Below, in pieces: positions 18,269-26,189 of a stretch of DNA of 64,000 bases. Both the position numbers and the translations under genes were made by a program. The stretch is from contig NZ_AJVF01000021.1 of NCBI RefSeq assembly GCF_000262045.1, positions 62,001 to 126,000 on the forward strand. The letters are read 5' to 3'. Position 1 is the stretch's first letter. Each line of letters begins with the position of its first letter. The DNA is from Bacillus siamensis KCTC 13613 (GTDB lineage Bacteria; Bacillota; Bacilli; Bacillales; Bacillaceae). The notes under the pieces were generated by a model, which searched no databases, had not been told where the DNA came from, and saw only the letters and a list, made by a program, of their open reading frames with translations.

Positions 18269-20020
18269 TTATTGTGAAATTTTGGCCCGTTTCTTTCTCA
18301 TTTGCTTTTCATGCGCACTGTTATGGGCGAAGAAACGATCCTCTTCCACCTCATTTGACTGCTTTAAGCCGCCTGCAACCGCTGCCTGTGAGACCTTCCG
18401 AATCCCCGTCTGGTCTTTTTGATAAATGAATGAAGCCCGCGTGGAAACCTCAGCCCCCGGCTCCGTCACATACGGCACCACTCTGTAATCCGCCCTCCAT
18501 TGGGCAGGCGTCACCGTACAGCGGACATAGCCCCGGTAGTCGTTGAAAAACTTAATATGCGGGTTTTGTTTTAAGATTTGATCCGTATCCGCCCGTTTAT
18601 CCGCCCCGTTTCCTCCCGATGTGATGGAAGTCCCGACGAATTCGGCTCCGAAGATCTTTGAATTCGTTTGATTAAAATCGGTATGCAGGTTTGACGCCCA
18701 GCTTGCATGAACATCACCCGTCAGCACGATGACATTGTTCAGGTTTTTGCTTTTTATAAAATTGATGACCCGCTCCCGCTGCGCCGGGTAGCCGTCCCAT
18801 GAATCCATGCTGAATATCGGCTTGTCGGTTGTTCCGAAATTCCATTGCGCGAAAAAGATTTGCTGGGCCAGCACATTCCACTTCGCTTTTGAAGCGGCTA
18901 AGTTGTCGAAGAGCCATTGCTCCTGCTCTGTCCCCATCAATGTGCGCTTCGGATCTCTCCACTCATCAGAAGGCGGTTTATTCCCGTCGCCGTTGGCCTG
19001 ATCATCTCTATACTGTCTTGTATCCAGCACATTGAAAGAGGCTAAATTGCCATAAGAAAATTGCCTGTACAGCCGCATATCAGGGCCGTTCGGGAGCGAC
19101 ATGCGTCTGAGCGGCATGTGTTCATAATAAGCCTGATAAGCCGCAGCCCTTCTGAGTACAAACGCTTCAACTGATTGGCCTTTTTCGGGAATGACATTGG
19201 CATAATTGTTCTCCACCTCATGATCGTCCCAAGTCACGACCCACGGAAATGCGGCGTGGGCGGCTTTCAGATTGGCATCTGAGCGATATTGGGCGTGACG
19301 GTTGCGGTAATCTGACAGCGTGTACACTTCGGCGCTGCTGTGCGTCCTGACATTCCCCGTCTTTGCCACATATTCGTTCGGCCCGTATTCATAAATGTAA
19401 TCTCCGAGATGGAATACGAGATCAAGCTTTTCCTTCGCCATATGTTTATACGCCGTATAATAGCCGTGTTCATACTGCTGGCAAGAGGCAAACGCAAACG
19501 TCATGGCGGATACGTCAGCACCGGGAGCGGGCAGCGTTTTCGTCCGGCCGACGGGGCTGAGCTCATGTCCGCTTTTAAACCTGTAATAGTACACTCTATT
19601 GGGCTTAAGCCCGTCCGCTTCAACATGGACGGAATGTCCGAGATTCGGTTTTGCCATTTCCGTTCCGCGTTTGACGACATGGCGGAAATGTTCATCTGCG
19701 GCGATTTCCCATTTAACCGGAACGGCCTGATTCGGCATTCCTCCCCCATTGAGCGGGTCCGGGGCAAGACGTGTCCAGAGAATGACGCTGTCAGACAGCG
19801 GATCACCGGAGGCCACGCCGAGGGTGAACGGATAGTTTGAAAATGTCGGAGCGGCATTCACTTCAAACGCGCCGATGGATTGCGCGATCGCCAGCCCGAG
19901 GGAAAGGCCTGCGATTTTCCCGGCGCCCTGTATAAATGCGCGGCGGTCAAACGTATTGTTTTGAAAGCTTTTGTTCTCCAATTCCTTGATCCATTCATCT
20001 AAACGGCCGTCATGTGTCAT
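18269..20020 (-). CDS. phoD: Secreted alkaline phosphatase/phosphodiesterase PhoD (Tat substrate)
   Basis: A 583-residue PhoD-family metallophosphatase. The N-terminus has a long Tat signal with DRRAFIQG at residues 25-32 and a cleavage region near NAAP (about 55-58). Metal ligands lie in FHLGDYIYEYG, TWDDHEVENNY and TGDVHASW. PhoD releases phosphate from cell-wall teichoic acid and other phosphodiesters during phosphate starvation. It heads an operon with its dedicated TatAd-TatCd exporter, and a PhoP box lies upstream. Confidence 0.94.
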   Translation of the reverse strand: MTHDGRLDEWIKELENKSFQNNTFDRRAFIQGAGKIAGLSLGLAIAQSIGAFEVNAAPTFSNYPFTLGVASGDPLSDSVILWTRLAPDPLNGGGMPNQAVPVKWEIAADEHFRHVVKRGTEMAKPNLGHSVHVEADGLKPNRVYYYRFKSGHELSPVGRTKTLPAPGADVSAMTFAFASCQQYEHGYYTAYKHMAKEKLDLVFHLGDYIYEYGPNEYVAKTGNVRTHSSAEVYTLSDYRNRHAQYRSDANLKAAHAAFPWVVTWDDHEVENNYANVIPEKGQSVEAFVLRRAAAYQAYYEHMPLRRMSLPNGPDMRLYRQFSYGNLASFNVLDTRQYRDDQANGDGNKPPSDEWRDPKRTLMGTEQEQWLFDNLAASKAKWNVLAQQIFFAQWNFGTTDKPIFSMDSWDGYPAQRERVINFIKSKNLNNVIVLTGDVHASWASNLHTDFNQTNSKIFGAEFVGTSITSGGNGADKRADTDQILKQNPHIKFFNDYRGYVRCTVTPAQWRADYRVVPYVTEPGAEVSTRASFIYQKDQTGIRKVSQAAVAGGLKQSNEVEEDRFFAHNSAHEKQMRKKRAKISQ

Positions 20021-20053
20021 GTCAGTTCCCCTTTCGTCTCATTGATCGCCCCC

Positions 20054-20105
20054 ATTATAGAAAAGAAATGTTAAACCGTTATGAAGAAGTGTGAAGGATT
20101 TGTAA
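20054..20105 (-). promoter_or_regulatory. PhoP box and -10 of the phoD operon
   Basis: On the minus strand TTACAA, TTCACA, TTCATA and TTAACA recur with a 10-11 base period (20069-20105), the arrangement known for PhoP~P sites. TATAAT lies at 20054-20059 and no good -35 is present, as expected for an activated Pho promoter. Confidence 0.8.
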
Positions 20106-20242
20106 GGGCGGAAAGTGATCGGCGGGAGACATTTTTCACATTGTTTCGACAAATCTTTCCCGTCCGGGAGAAAACCCCCTCTGTTTCTGTTTGGCTTTTC
20201 ATCCGTCAAGCGCACTTTGTTCCTATTTTTCTTCACAAGAAA

Positions 20243-20273
20243 TTAAAAAACACCGTTCATTCTGAGAACGGTG
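20243..20273 (-). terminator. Terminator after cwlJ
   Basis: CACCGTTC/GAACGGTG stem with TTTTTTAATTT on the minus strand, 9 bases past the cwlJ stop. Confidence 0.85.
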
Positions 20274-20281
20274 CTCCGGGA

Positions 20282-20710
20282 TTAAAATGTATTGTACACG
20301 TTTTCGCACGTTTCCCCTGTCGGCTGATAGAAGCAGTGGGATTTGAATCTGGCGACAAACGGCTGATTGTACCATGTCGGCGGGCAGTTTCCCGGCGGCT
20401 TAAAATACCACAGGCTGAATTTAGCCGGCCAAAACCGTTCTCCGCTAATATTCCGGCGGGCAAGCCTCCGCTCAGATTCGCGCGGCCTTTGGTAAAAATA
20501 TCCGTGAGTCACCGCTTCAAACGCGTGCGGCTGAAACACCATCTGCCTGATGGTGCGCAGGCCTTTAAAATCAGAACAATTCGCCCGCACCCGATTGATT
20601 CCTACATTGCCGACCAAAAGCATTCCCTGCTTTCCTTCGCCTTCCGCTTCCGCCCTGAGCAGCCTTGCCATTAGATCGACATCGGCGCTCGACGCTTTTA
20701 CGACTGCCAT
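20282..20710 (-). CDS. cwlJ: Spore cortex-lytic enzyme CwlJ
   Basis: 142 residues from the second of two ATGs behind GGGAGG (MAVVKASSADVDLMARLL); this length equals the B. subtilis protein, and the long upstream extension lacks a ribosome site. It has a SleB/CwlJ hydrolase domain with the family's Glu in RAEAEGEGKQGM. CwlJ sits in the spore coat and degrades cortex during germination, including germination by Ca-dipicolinate. It depends on GerQ for assembly, and gerQ is not in this window. Confidence 0.94.
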   Translation of the reverse strand: MAVVKASSADVDLMARLLRAEAEGEGKQGMLLVGNVGINRVRANCSDFKGLRTIRQMVFQPHAFEAVTHGYFYQRPRESERRLARRNISGERFWPAKFSLWYFKPPGNCPPTWYNQPFVARFKSHCFYQPTGETCENVYNTF

Positions 20711-20861
20711 CATGACACCTCCCGTTTTTCTCCCTTCATCATATTCAGCCGCGGCCCAGTGATGACAGCCAAAAGCCAGAAAACAAATGTTCACAAAAAA
20801 AGGTTTATATTTCACGGGATGAGGAAACATACTAACATGATTTCCATAAGGAGGAATTCGC

Positions 20862-21245
20862 ATGGAACATATTAAAGCGCTTGCCATTAAAGGCATCATG
20901 ACCATCATCATTCTGTATCTCGTACTCGGCTTAGGTTTTCGCTTTACATTCGGCGACGTGCTGCTGATGACCATTGTGTTGGGAGCTGTTTCCTACTTTA
21001 CGGGCGATCTGTACGTGCTGCCGAGATGGAATAATATCACGGCGGCGTCCGCTGATTTCGGAATCGCGTTTCTAGTTGTCTGGCTGATGGGAATGCCGCT
21101 GTCCATGGGCATTTCAGGAGGAAGACTGGCGTTTGCCGCTCTTATTTCCGCCATCATCATCGCGGTCGGAGAATATTTTTTCCATATTTATCTGATGAGA
21201 AAAGACTTGGGCGGGTCACGTTTTTTAGAGCCTCGGTCCGAATAA
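20862..21245 (+). CDS. ycbP: DUF2512-type membrane protein YcbP
   Basis: A 127-residue protein with four predicted membrane helices (near residues 10-25, 32-48, 65-80 and 88-108), behind AAGGAGG. It belongs to the DUF2512 (YcbP/YndM) family, common in spore formers, with no known function. It is divergent from cwlJ, as in B. subtilis. Confidence 0.82.
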   Translation: MEHIKALAIKGIMTIIILYLVLGLGFRFTFGDVLLMTIVLGAVSYFTGDLYVLPRWNNITAASADFGIAFLVVWLMGMPLSMGISGGRLAFAALISAIIIAVGEYFFHIYLMRKDLGGSRFLEPRSE

Positions 21246-21252
21246 CGCAAAA

Positions 21253-21269
21253 AAGGCCGGATAACGGCC
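21253..21269 (+). repeat. 17-bp direct repeat, left copy
   Basis: AAGGCCGGATAACGGCC, identical to 25604-25620. This copy keeps the upstream A-run of a bidirectional terminator but has no T-run directly after it. Together the copies bracket the mneP-mhq-ydfQ block. Confidence 0.85.
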
Positions 21270-21288
21270 CCCTTAAAGGGGGCTTTTT
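21267..21288 (+). terminator. Terminator after ycbP
   Basis: GCCCCCT/AGGGGGC hairpin with TTTTT, directly joined to the 17-bp repeat. Confidence 0.8.
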
Positions 21289-21308
21289 AATTGTAAAGTA
21301 TAAACGCT

Positions 21309-21647
21309 TTATACATCTTGATATAACTGATAAACCCTTTTCAGCCTTTCTTCAAGCTGTTCAAAATGAACAAAGCGGGCTTCTCTCAGAAACTCAGTCC
21401 CATCAATGAACAAAAGAAGCACGGGGACAGTGAAGACTGAAAATCTGCCGGCAACCTCTTCTGCCTCGTCAGCATTGATATGCCCCAATTTGATATTCGG
21501 AAACTGATCCAATACTTTTCTGAGCTGCGGCAGAACAGCGTGACATACTGTACAGGCGGGTCTTGAAATGTAGATAAAACTGAATTGATGCTGTTTAATA
21601 AAATTCTCGATAGAATCTAATGAATGTAAGTCTGCCATCTCTTTCAT
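21309..21647 (-). CDS. ydfQ: Thioredoxin-like protein YdfQ
   Basis: A 112-residue thioredoxin fold with CTVC in the active-site position (RPACTVCHAVLP), the cis-Pro loop FTVPVLLLF and no signal peptide. The ATG is preferred over the TTG just before it because AAGGAGG then stands six bases away. YdfQ follows mhqNOP in B. subtilis too. Here a terminator separates it from mhqP, so it probably has its own promoter. A role in thiol redox during electrophile stress is inferred from this neighbourhood. Confidence 0.85.
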   Translation of the reverse strand: MKEMADLHSLDSIENFIKQHQFSFIYISRPACTVCHAVLPQLRKVLDQFPNIKLGHINADEAEEVAGRFSVFTVPVLLLFIDGTEFLREARFVHFEQLEERLKRVYQLYQDV

Positions 21648-21767
21648 CAAATTCCTCCTTCAATTGACTCGTCTTTCATGACTTTCAATATGCATATCAT
21701 TCACTATACACATTTATATTGAACATATCCGCTTTTTTGCTATTCAGAGCACCTTAACGTTGTGCTT

Positions 21768-21811
21768 GAAAAATAAAAGAACAGTTACCGCTTTTCAGTA
21801 ACTGTTCTTAG
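21768..21811 (-). terminator. Terminator after mhqP
   Basis: AAGAACAGTTAC and GTAACTGTTCTT arms with TTTTATTTTT on the minus strand, just past the mhqP stop. Confidence 0.85.
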
Positions 21812-21820
21812 ATCCTTATA

Positions 21821-22210
21821 TTAAAAATGCAAAGCGTAAGCTCCTGAACCGATGAGTGCAACTCCGATGGAGACTGCAATCAGCACCAAGTTATATTCAA
21901 AGCCGCCGGCACCGTTCGCAAACCCTTTCGCTCCATGAACTTTTACAATGGCACCTAACATAATAATCGTTATGATAGCAGCTCCAAGCGGGAGGAATAC
22001 ACCTAAAATAAATAAAATTCCGCTTGCGAGTTCCCCGAGACCTGATAAAGCGGCCGCGGCATTACCTGGTTTAACTCCAATTGACTCGAACCATTGTCCG
22101 GTTCCTTTAATCCCGTATCCGCCAAACCAGCCGAATAATTTTTGTGATCCATAAAACAGAAACACCACACCAATCATGATTCGAATAAGTAATAGTCCTG
22201 CATCTTCCAT
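21821..22210 (-). CDS. mhqP: DoxX-family membrane protein MhqP
   Basis: A 129-residue protein with four membrane helices, typical DoxX/DoxD family ([20 protein letters not shown] near the N-terminus). It is the last gene of mhqN-mhqO-mhqP. DoxX proteins may support a membrane redox step; the exact reaction is unsettled. Start behind AGGAGAGATAAAA. Confidence 0.88.
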   Translation of the reverse strand: MEDAGLLLIRIMIGVVFLFYGSQKLFGWFGGYGIKGTGQWFESIGVKPGNAAAALSGLGELASGILFILGVFLPLGAAIITIIMLGAIVKVHGAKGFANGAGGFEYNLVLIAVSIGVALIGSGAYALHF

Positions 22211-22341
22211 TTTTATCTCTCCTTATTTTTCATATTATATGATGTCTGCAAGGCAGCTTGTTTACCAACAGCCGCTTCCAGCAAACATCTGTTAAATGTA
22301 TGTCTTTTTATTTTTCTTCATGCTTCACGTTCATCTATAAA

Positions 22342-23280
22342 TCAATCTAGTTCTCTCACTTCAAACGGCAGCAGCCCTTGTTCAATTTGTGCCCGGTGCG
22401 GTTCATACTGCTCAGGGAGCATCAATTTTCCGCCCATTGTTTCTTGTGACTCATCATGGGCAAAGCCCGGCGGATCAGTGGCGATCTCAAATAAGATTTC
22501 CCCATGTTCTCTGAAGTAAACCGCATTAAAATAGTTTCTATCCTGAACAGGAGTTACACCATATCCGTGCGCAGCAATGAATCTTTGCCAATCTAATTGA
22601 TCTTCATCATCCTGAGCCCGCCAAGCGATGTGATGGACCGTGCCGACACCCATTTGTCCGCGGCCGATAGGCGTTAATTTCAGATCAATCACATTTCCGA
22701 TATCACCGGCAGAACGATAACGAACGAAGTCTCCTTCTTTGCCGACTCGCTCAAGCCCCATGATGTTTTCTAGCAATTCACCTGTTTTTTCAGGTTGTGC
22801 TGATAACAGGGTTGCACCGCCAAAACCTTTAATGGCAACATCCGGGGTTACATCTCCGAAAGTCCACGTATTGGCGTCCCCTGCTTCTCTTTCCACGATT
22901 TCTAAATGCAGGCCATGCGGGTCATCAAATTCTATATATTGTTCTCCAAAACGCTCGATTTTGGTGTATGGCACGTTGAACTTTTCAAGTCTCTTTTCCC
23001 AAAATGCCATGGCACCTCTCGGCACGACGTAAGATGTCACGCCGACCTGTCCGTCTCCAATAATGCCTTGACGGGCGCCCGCCCACGGAAAGAAGGTGAT
23101 GATTGTTCCCGGCTTCCCGCCTTCATCCCCAAAATAAAGGTGATACGTAGCCGGATCATCAAAATTGACCGTTTGCTTGACCAATCGCAGCCCTAGCACT
23201 CCAGCGTAGAAATCAGCATTCTCTTGAGGATGACCGACAATTGCTGTAATATGATGGATTCCCATCGTTTTTTTAGCCAT
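22342..23280 (-). CDS. mhqO: Ring-cleavage dioxygenase MhqO (VOC family)
   Basis: 312 residues with two vicinal-oxygen-chelate modules (about 5-150 and 155-300). Metal-ligand positions are His9-type (GIHHITAIVG), the mid His in VHHIAWRAQD, and Glu in REHGEILFEIATD. In B. subtilis MhqO protects against methylhydroquinone and catechol by ring opening. It follows mhqN by 24 bases in one operon. Confidence 0.9.
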   Translation of the reverse strand: MAKKTMGIHHITAIVGHPQENADFYAGVLGLRLVKQTVNFDDPATYHLYFGDEGGKPGTIITFFPWAGARQGIIGDGQVGVTSYVVPRGAMAFWEKRLEKFNVPYTKIERFGEQYIEFDDPHGLHLEIVEREAGDANTWTFGDVTPDVAIKGFGGATLLSAQPEKTGELLENIMGLERVGKEGDFVRYRSAGDIGNVIDLKLTPIGRGQMGVGTVHHIAWRAQDDEDQLDWQRFIAAHGYGVTPVQDRNYFNAVYFREHGEILFEIATDPPGFAHDESQETMGGKLMLPEQYEPHRAQIEQGLLPFEVRELD

Positions 23281-23304
23281 TTTTATCCGCCCCTTTACAA
23301 ATAG

Positions 23305-23925
23305 TTAAATATACTCCACAAACTCATTCACAGGCTTTCGGTAGCCGCGCGGCCTTCTGCTTTCTGTTTTTTCTTTCCCGATTGTAATCATCATGACAAC
23401 CTCAAATTGATCATCTATATTCAAAATCTCTTTCACGGCTTCAGCATCAAACCCGATCATCGGACAGGTGTCCCAGCCTTTTTCCTTAGCACTCAGCATA
23501 AACATCATCGCAGAAAGTGAAGCATTTCTTATCGCCTCATCTCTCTTAAATGGTTCTCCCCTGTTTTCATAAAACGAAACGGTGTCTTGAACCATGTGAT
23601 CATACTCTTGTTTATTTAATACCCCCAGCATCTTCAACCCTTCATAGATGTCAGCCGCTTGCTGATATGCCTGCTTATCCCCTAAAACCAAAAGAACCGC
23701 TGATGAGCTAAACACTTTATATTGTCCGTTTGCGGCCTGCTTCAGCTTTTCTTTTACATCCGGGTTAAGAACTGTCACATATTTTGTATGCTGCAAATTA
23801 AAAGCTGATGGAGCCAACGCAACCAATTCAAACATTTCGTTGAGTTCATCTCTTGTGATTGGATGATCTGGAAGAAAGTTGCTTGCAGATCTTCTTTCAT
23901 TCACCAGCTGTACAAATTCAGCCAT
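23305..23925 (-). CDS. mhqN: Nitroreductase-family enzyme MhqN
   Basis: A 206-residue FMN-dependent nitroreductase fold with an N-terminal RRSASNF motif for flavin phosphate binding. It is the first gene of mhqNOP and probably reduces quinones or nitro compounds with NAD(P)H. The ATG follows AAGGAGTG. An 18-bp MhqR palindrome lies between promoter and start. Confidence 0.9.
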   Translation of the reverse strand: MAEFVQLVNERRSASNFLPDHPITRDELNEMFELVALAPSAFNLQHTKYVTVLNPDVKEKLKQAANGQYKVFSSSAVLLVLGDKQAYQQAADIYEGLKMLGVLNKQEYDHMVQDTVSFYENRGEPFKRDEAIRNASLSAMMFMLSAKEKGWDTCPMIGFDAEAVKEILNIDDQFEVVMMITIGKEKTESRRPRGYRKPVNEFVEYI

Positions 23926-23943
23926 TTCTCTCGCACTCCTTTT

Positions 23944-23961
23944 TATCTCGAATTCGAGATA
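23944..23961. promoter_or_regulatory. MhqR operator, perfect palindrome
   Basis: TATCTCGAATTCGAGATA, a perfect 18-bp palindrome 18 bases upstream of mhqN. It matches the MhqR site of B. subtilis as I remember it. MhqR is a MarR-type repressor released by quinones; its gene is not in this window. Confidence 0.88.
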
Positions 23962-24353
23962 TTATGGTATAAAAAATCAAATAACATATGATCAAAAAAC
24001 GAAACGTTCTCTTACTGATCTTTTCGCGATTTAAACGATCGGCAGGTTCTTATCCTGCACTCTAATTAAATTATCTTGAATTAAAATATCTTGACTTCGA
24101 GATAATAATAAAGGATAAATACTTAAATGTCAACAGTTCATTTTTAAATTCAGCGCCATTTTGTCTATGTACTGTTTAGCCCTGCTCCAACTTTTTTTCT
24201 GTCACCTTATTTATTAGTAAACAGGAAAAAACCTTGCTATAGACCCACTCGAAACTGAATTGGTATGATAAGCAAAGTGATTACACAAGAAAGGATACGG
24301 AGAGCGAATCAAAAGCGCTCCTCTTTTTTTGCGCAGTTTTATAGGAGGACAAA
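23962..24353. other. Divergent mhqN / mneP intergenic region
   Basis: Almost 400 AT-rich bases with no credible gene. Besides the second MhqR-like site it holds a T-rich hairpin (24302-24330: GAGCG, 9-base loop, CGCTC, then CTCTTTTTTT) just upstream of the mneP ribosome site AGGAGG, which could act as an attenuator. I found no convincing MntR box. Confidence 0.5.
24087..24104. promoter_or_regulatory. Second, imperfect MhqR-like site
   Basis: TATCTTGACTTCGAGATA agrees with the perfect operator at 16 of 18 positions and lies 143 bases away in the mhqN-mneP intergenic region. A further half site (TATCTTGAATT) stands at 24072. It may help repress mhqN by looping, or affect mneP. Confidence 0.55.
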
Positions 24354-25247
24354 ATGACAAGTGAAAGAGAACAAATAAGCAAAAAGGTCGCTTTGATTGC
24401 ATTGATAGCCAATCTGATCTTAATGGCAGGAAAGATCTTTTTTGGACTGATAGGCGATAGTGAAGCCGTTTTTGCCGACGGTATACACTCTGCAGCGGAT
24501 GTCGTGGCTTCGATTGCTGTCCTGGCCGTCATCGGCATTTCTAATAAGCCGCCCGATCAAGACCATCCTTTCGGGCATGGCAAAGCTGAGGTCATCAGCG
24601 AAGCAATTGTAGGAATCATATTAGTGCTCGTTTCTGTGTATATTCTAATAGAAGCGATTTCGTCCTTTGTTGAAGGTCCAAGCGTTCCGCAATACAGCGC
24701 ATTGTTTGCGGCTCTGATATCCTACGCGGCTAAGCAGATCTTATATCGTTATTCGATCAAACAAGGAGAAAAATGGAACAGTAAAGCGATTATAGCGATT
24801 GCATACGATCATAAAGGCGATATCGTTGCCTCTCTTGCCGCTTTTATCGGCGTCCTATTGGCGATTATCGGGAACACACGCGGATGGTCCTATCTGTTGT
24901 ACGCCGATGCAATTGCCAGTGTCATCGTGGCGTACCTCATTTTTAAGATTTCAATGGAATTAATCAGGCCGTCTGTTGACGTTCTCATGGAAAAAAGTGT
25001 TGATCCCGAACTGATAGAGGAATATAAAGCGGTTATTTTGCATTGTCCTCAAGTCAAACGGCTCGATAAAATCCGAGCGAGAGAACACGGCCACTATAAA
25101 TTGCTTGATGTCCGGTTATCTTTGGATCATGATTTGACGATTAAGCAGGGACACGATATAGCCCGCGAAATCCGAAATGAAATCAAAAGACATTTTTCAG
25201 ATGTTGAAGAAGTGCTCATTCATGTGAATCCTTATTTTGAAGAATGA
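24354..25247 (+). CDS. mneP: Cation diffusion facilitator, manganese exporter MneP
   Basis: A 297-residue CDF protein: six membrane helices with metal site His45/Asp49 (ADGIHSAAD) in helix 2 and AYDHKGDI in helix 5, then a cytoplasmic ferredoxin-like domain (about 210-290). It closely resembles B. subtilis YdfM/MneP, which exports Mn(II) under MntR activation and is likewise a neighbour of mhqN. The zinc-type CDFs differ at the helix-2 site. Start behind ATAGGAGGAC. Confidence 0.88.
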   Translation: MTSEREQISKKVALIALIANLILMAGKIFFGLIGDSEAVFADGIHSAADVVASIAVLAVIGISNKPPDQDHPFGHGKAEVISEAIVGIILVLVSVYILIEAISSFVEGPSVPQYSALFAALISYAAKQILYRYSIKQGEKWNSKAIIAIAYDHKGDIVASLAAFIGVLLAIIGNTRGWSYLLYADAIASVIVAYLIFKISMELIRPSVDVLMEKSVDPELIEEYKAVILHCPQVKRLDKIRAREHGHYKLLDVRLSLDHDLTIKQGHDIAREIRNEIKRHFSDVEEVLIHVNPYFEE

Positions 25248-25253
25248 AAAAGC

Positions 25254-25292
25254 AGCTTGTAGAGAAAATGATGTTTCTCTACAAGCTTTTTT
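25254..25292 (+). terminator. Terminator after mneP
   Basis: A 14-bp perfect stem AGCTTGTAGAGAAA with its complement, then TTTTTTC. Confidence 0.9.
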
Positions 25293-25569
25293 CTTTTGTG
25301 CTGTTTCTTTCCATATTCATTTGATTTCAGGTGCAGAAAAAGCACTCCCGCATGCCTAGCCTTGCTTAGCTGGGTATGTGGCAACTTTTCAACGATGAAA
25401 AAGAAGTCTATGTATTTATCAATTTTTCAAAGCAGATGATCTTCTTCGACGAGTTGGTCAAGCAGACGAATTCGGCTGTGTTTTGAGAAGAATTTCTTGT
25501 GTGGCACATGAGAAAGACACCGTCCTTTTCAGTCTTTCTTTTATTTTATGACAGGATATTTTAAGGGAA
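25293..25569. other. Gene-free stretch between mneP and the rtpA terminators
   Basis: About 280 bases without a supported ORF on either strand. Short open pieces exist but have no ribosome site, and I recognise no protein remnant, RNA or repeat. It may be debris at the right border of the inserted block. Confidence 0.4.
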
Positions 25570-25599
25570 AAATAAAGACTGTCGAGATTTTCTCGACAG
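25570..25599 (-). terminator. Minus-strand terminator downstream of rtpA
   Basis: CTGTCGAGA/TCTCGACAG hairpin with TCTTTATTTTT on the minus strand. Confidence 0.7.
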
Positions 25600-25603
25600 C
25601 CTG

Positions 25604-25626
25604 AAGGCCGGATAACGGCCTTTTTC
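25604..25626 (+). terminator. 17-bp direct repeat, right copy, with plus-strand terminator
   Basis: AAGGCCGGATAACGGCC (25604-25620, identical to 21253-21269) followed by TTTTT. It folds as AAGGCCG/CGGCCTT. No plus-strand gene precedes it directly, which fits a split ancestral bidirectional terminator. Confidence 0.75.
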
Positions 25627-25634
25627 GTTTGATT

Positions 25635-25799
25635 TCACTGATCAAGATGCTTTTTGATAAAATACAGCAGCGTGTTTCCCTGAGCCGTCAAAATGACCCC
25701 CTTCGCGCCGCACTTCGGGCAGGGCGCGCCTTCCTTCTCCGCCCCGGTTCCTTCACAATGCGGACAGGTGAGTTCAAGATCGTCGGTGGCGATCACCAT
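25635..25799 (-). CDS. rtpA: Anti-TRAP protein RtpA (AT)
   Basis: 54 residues from an ATG behind AAGGAGGG. A DnaJ-like zinc module is formed by Cys12, Cys15, Cys27 and Cys30 (CPHC and CPKC), followed by a C-terminal helix. AT trimers bind tryptophan-loaded TRAP and stop it from binding trp mRNA, so trp genes are expressed when tRNA-Trp is uncharged. It is controlled here by a tRNA-Trp T-box and probably by an overlapping leader ORF. The loop between the Cys pairs is one residue longer than in B. subtilis as I recall it. Confidence 0.92.
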   Translation of the reverse strand: MVIATDDLELTCPHCEGTGAEKEGAPCPKCGAKGVILTAQGNTLLYFIKKHLDQ

Positions 25800-25848
25800 G
25801 AATATCCCTCCTTTTTTGATTGTTTGTCCGTCTCCAGTCACTTTCCAT
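25774..25848 (-). CDS. Putative rtpA leader ORF (rtpLP-like, 24 codons)
   Basis: An ATG stands eight bases after a near-perfect AAGGAGGTGAT. The ORF reads through the rtpA ribosome site and overlaps the first 26 bases of rtpA in another frame. It starts MESDWRR, so Trp is codon 5, and it is rich in Arg. B. subtilis has a 10-codon rtpLP leader with three Trp codons that ends before rtpA. Stalling at codon 5 would leave the rtpA ribosome site free, while translation to the end would cover it. Confidence 0.6.
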   Translation of the reverse strand: MESDWRRTNNQKRRDIHGDRHRRS

Positions 25849-25871
25849 GGCTATCACCTCCTTAACGATAC

Positions 25872-26140
25872 AAAAAAACCCCGTCCATCAAAGGACGAGG
25901 TTTTCGCGGTGCCACCTTTATTAACGGCTGTAAAGCCTTCACTCAAAAAGTACAGAAACACACGGTTTCAATACCCCTTTCTTGATAACGGGGAAAGAAT
26001 CCCGGCACCGCCTACTGTCATTTCAGCGCAGCAATTCAGAAGCCCATTCGGCACCGGACGGGGATCGGTTCACAGCGGCCACCGACTCTCTGAACCCCGC
26101 GCGCTGATGCGTACTTACTCTTCCTCAGCATTGTTCATCC
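25872..26140 (-). promoter_or_regulatory. tRNA-Trp T-box leader of rtpA
   Basis: The minus-strand transcript has a Stem I with the AGAGAG...GGTGG pattern and GAA followed by specifier TGG (26044-26046). The T-box AAAGGTGGCACCGCG lies at 25904-25919, followed by a terminator (AAAACCTCGTCC, GGACGGGGTTTTTTT, 25872-25904). Uncharged tRNA-Trp would pair with the specifier and the T-box bulge and favour the antiterminator. Confidence 0.92.
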
Positions 26141-26160
26141 GTTCGTTTATTTTAACATGT

Positions 26161-26189
26161 ATCATACGCTGTCTTCCGGGCGAAGTCAA
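26161..26189 (-). promoter_or_regulatory. Promoter of the rtpA T-box transcript
   Basis: TTGACT, 17-base spacer, TATGAT on the minus strand. The TGA stop of ycbJ lies within the -35 hexamer. Confidence 0.75.

Noticed and set aside
19340-19840. Long plus-strand ORF (166 codons) inside phoD
   Set aside because: It lies fully antisense to phoD, has no ribosome site and follows the codon shadow of a GC-rich gene.
20081-20674. Plus-strand ORF of 197 codons over the phoD promoter and cwlJ
   Set aside because: It crosses the PhoP box, a terminator and all of cwlJ in antisense, and its product shows no recognisable features.
25300-25560. Possible transposase or relaxase remnant between mneP and rtpA
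   Set aside because: Short open segments exist but none resembles a known family, and there are no terminal inverted repeats.
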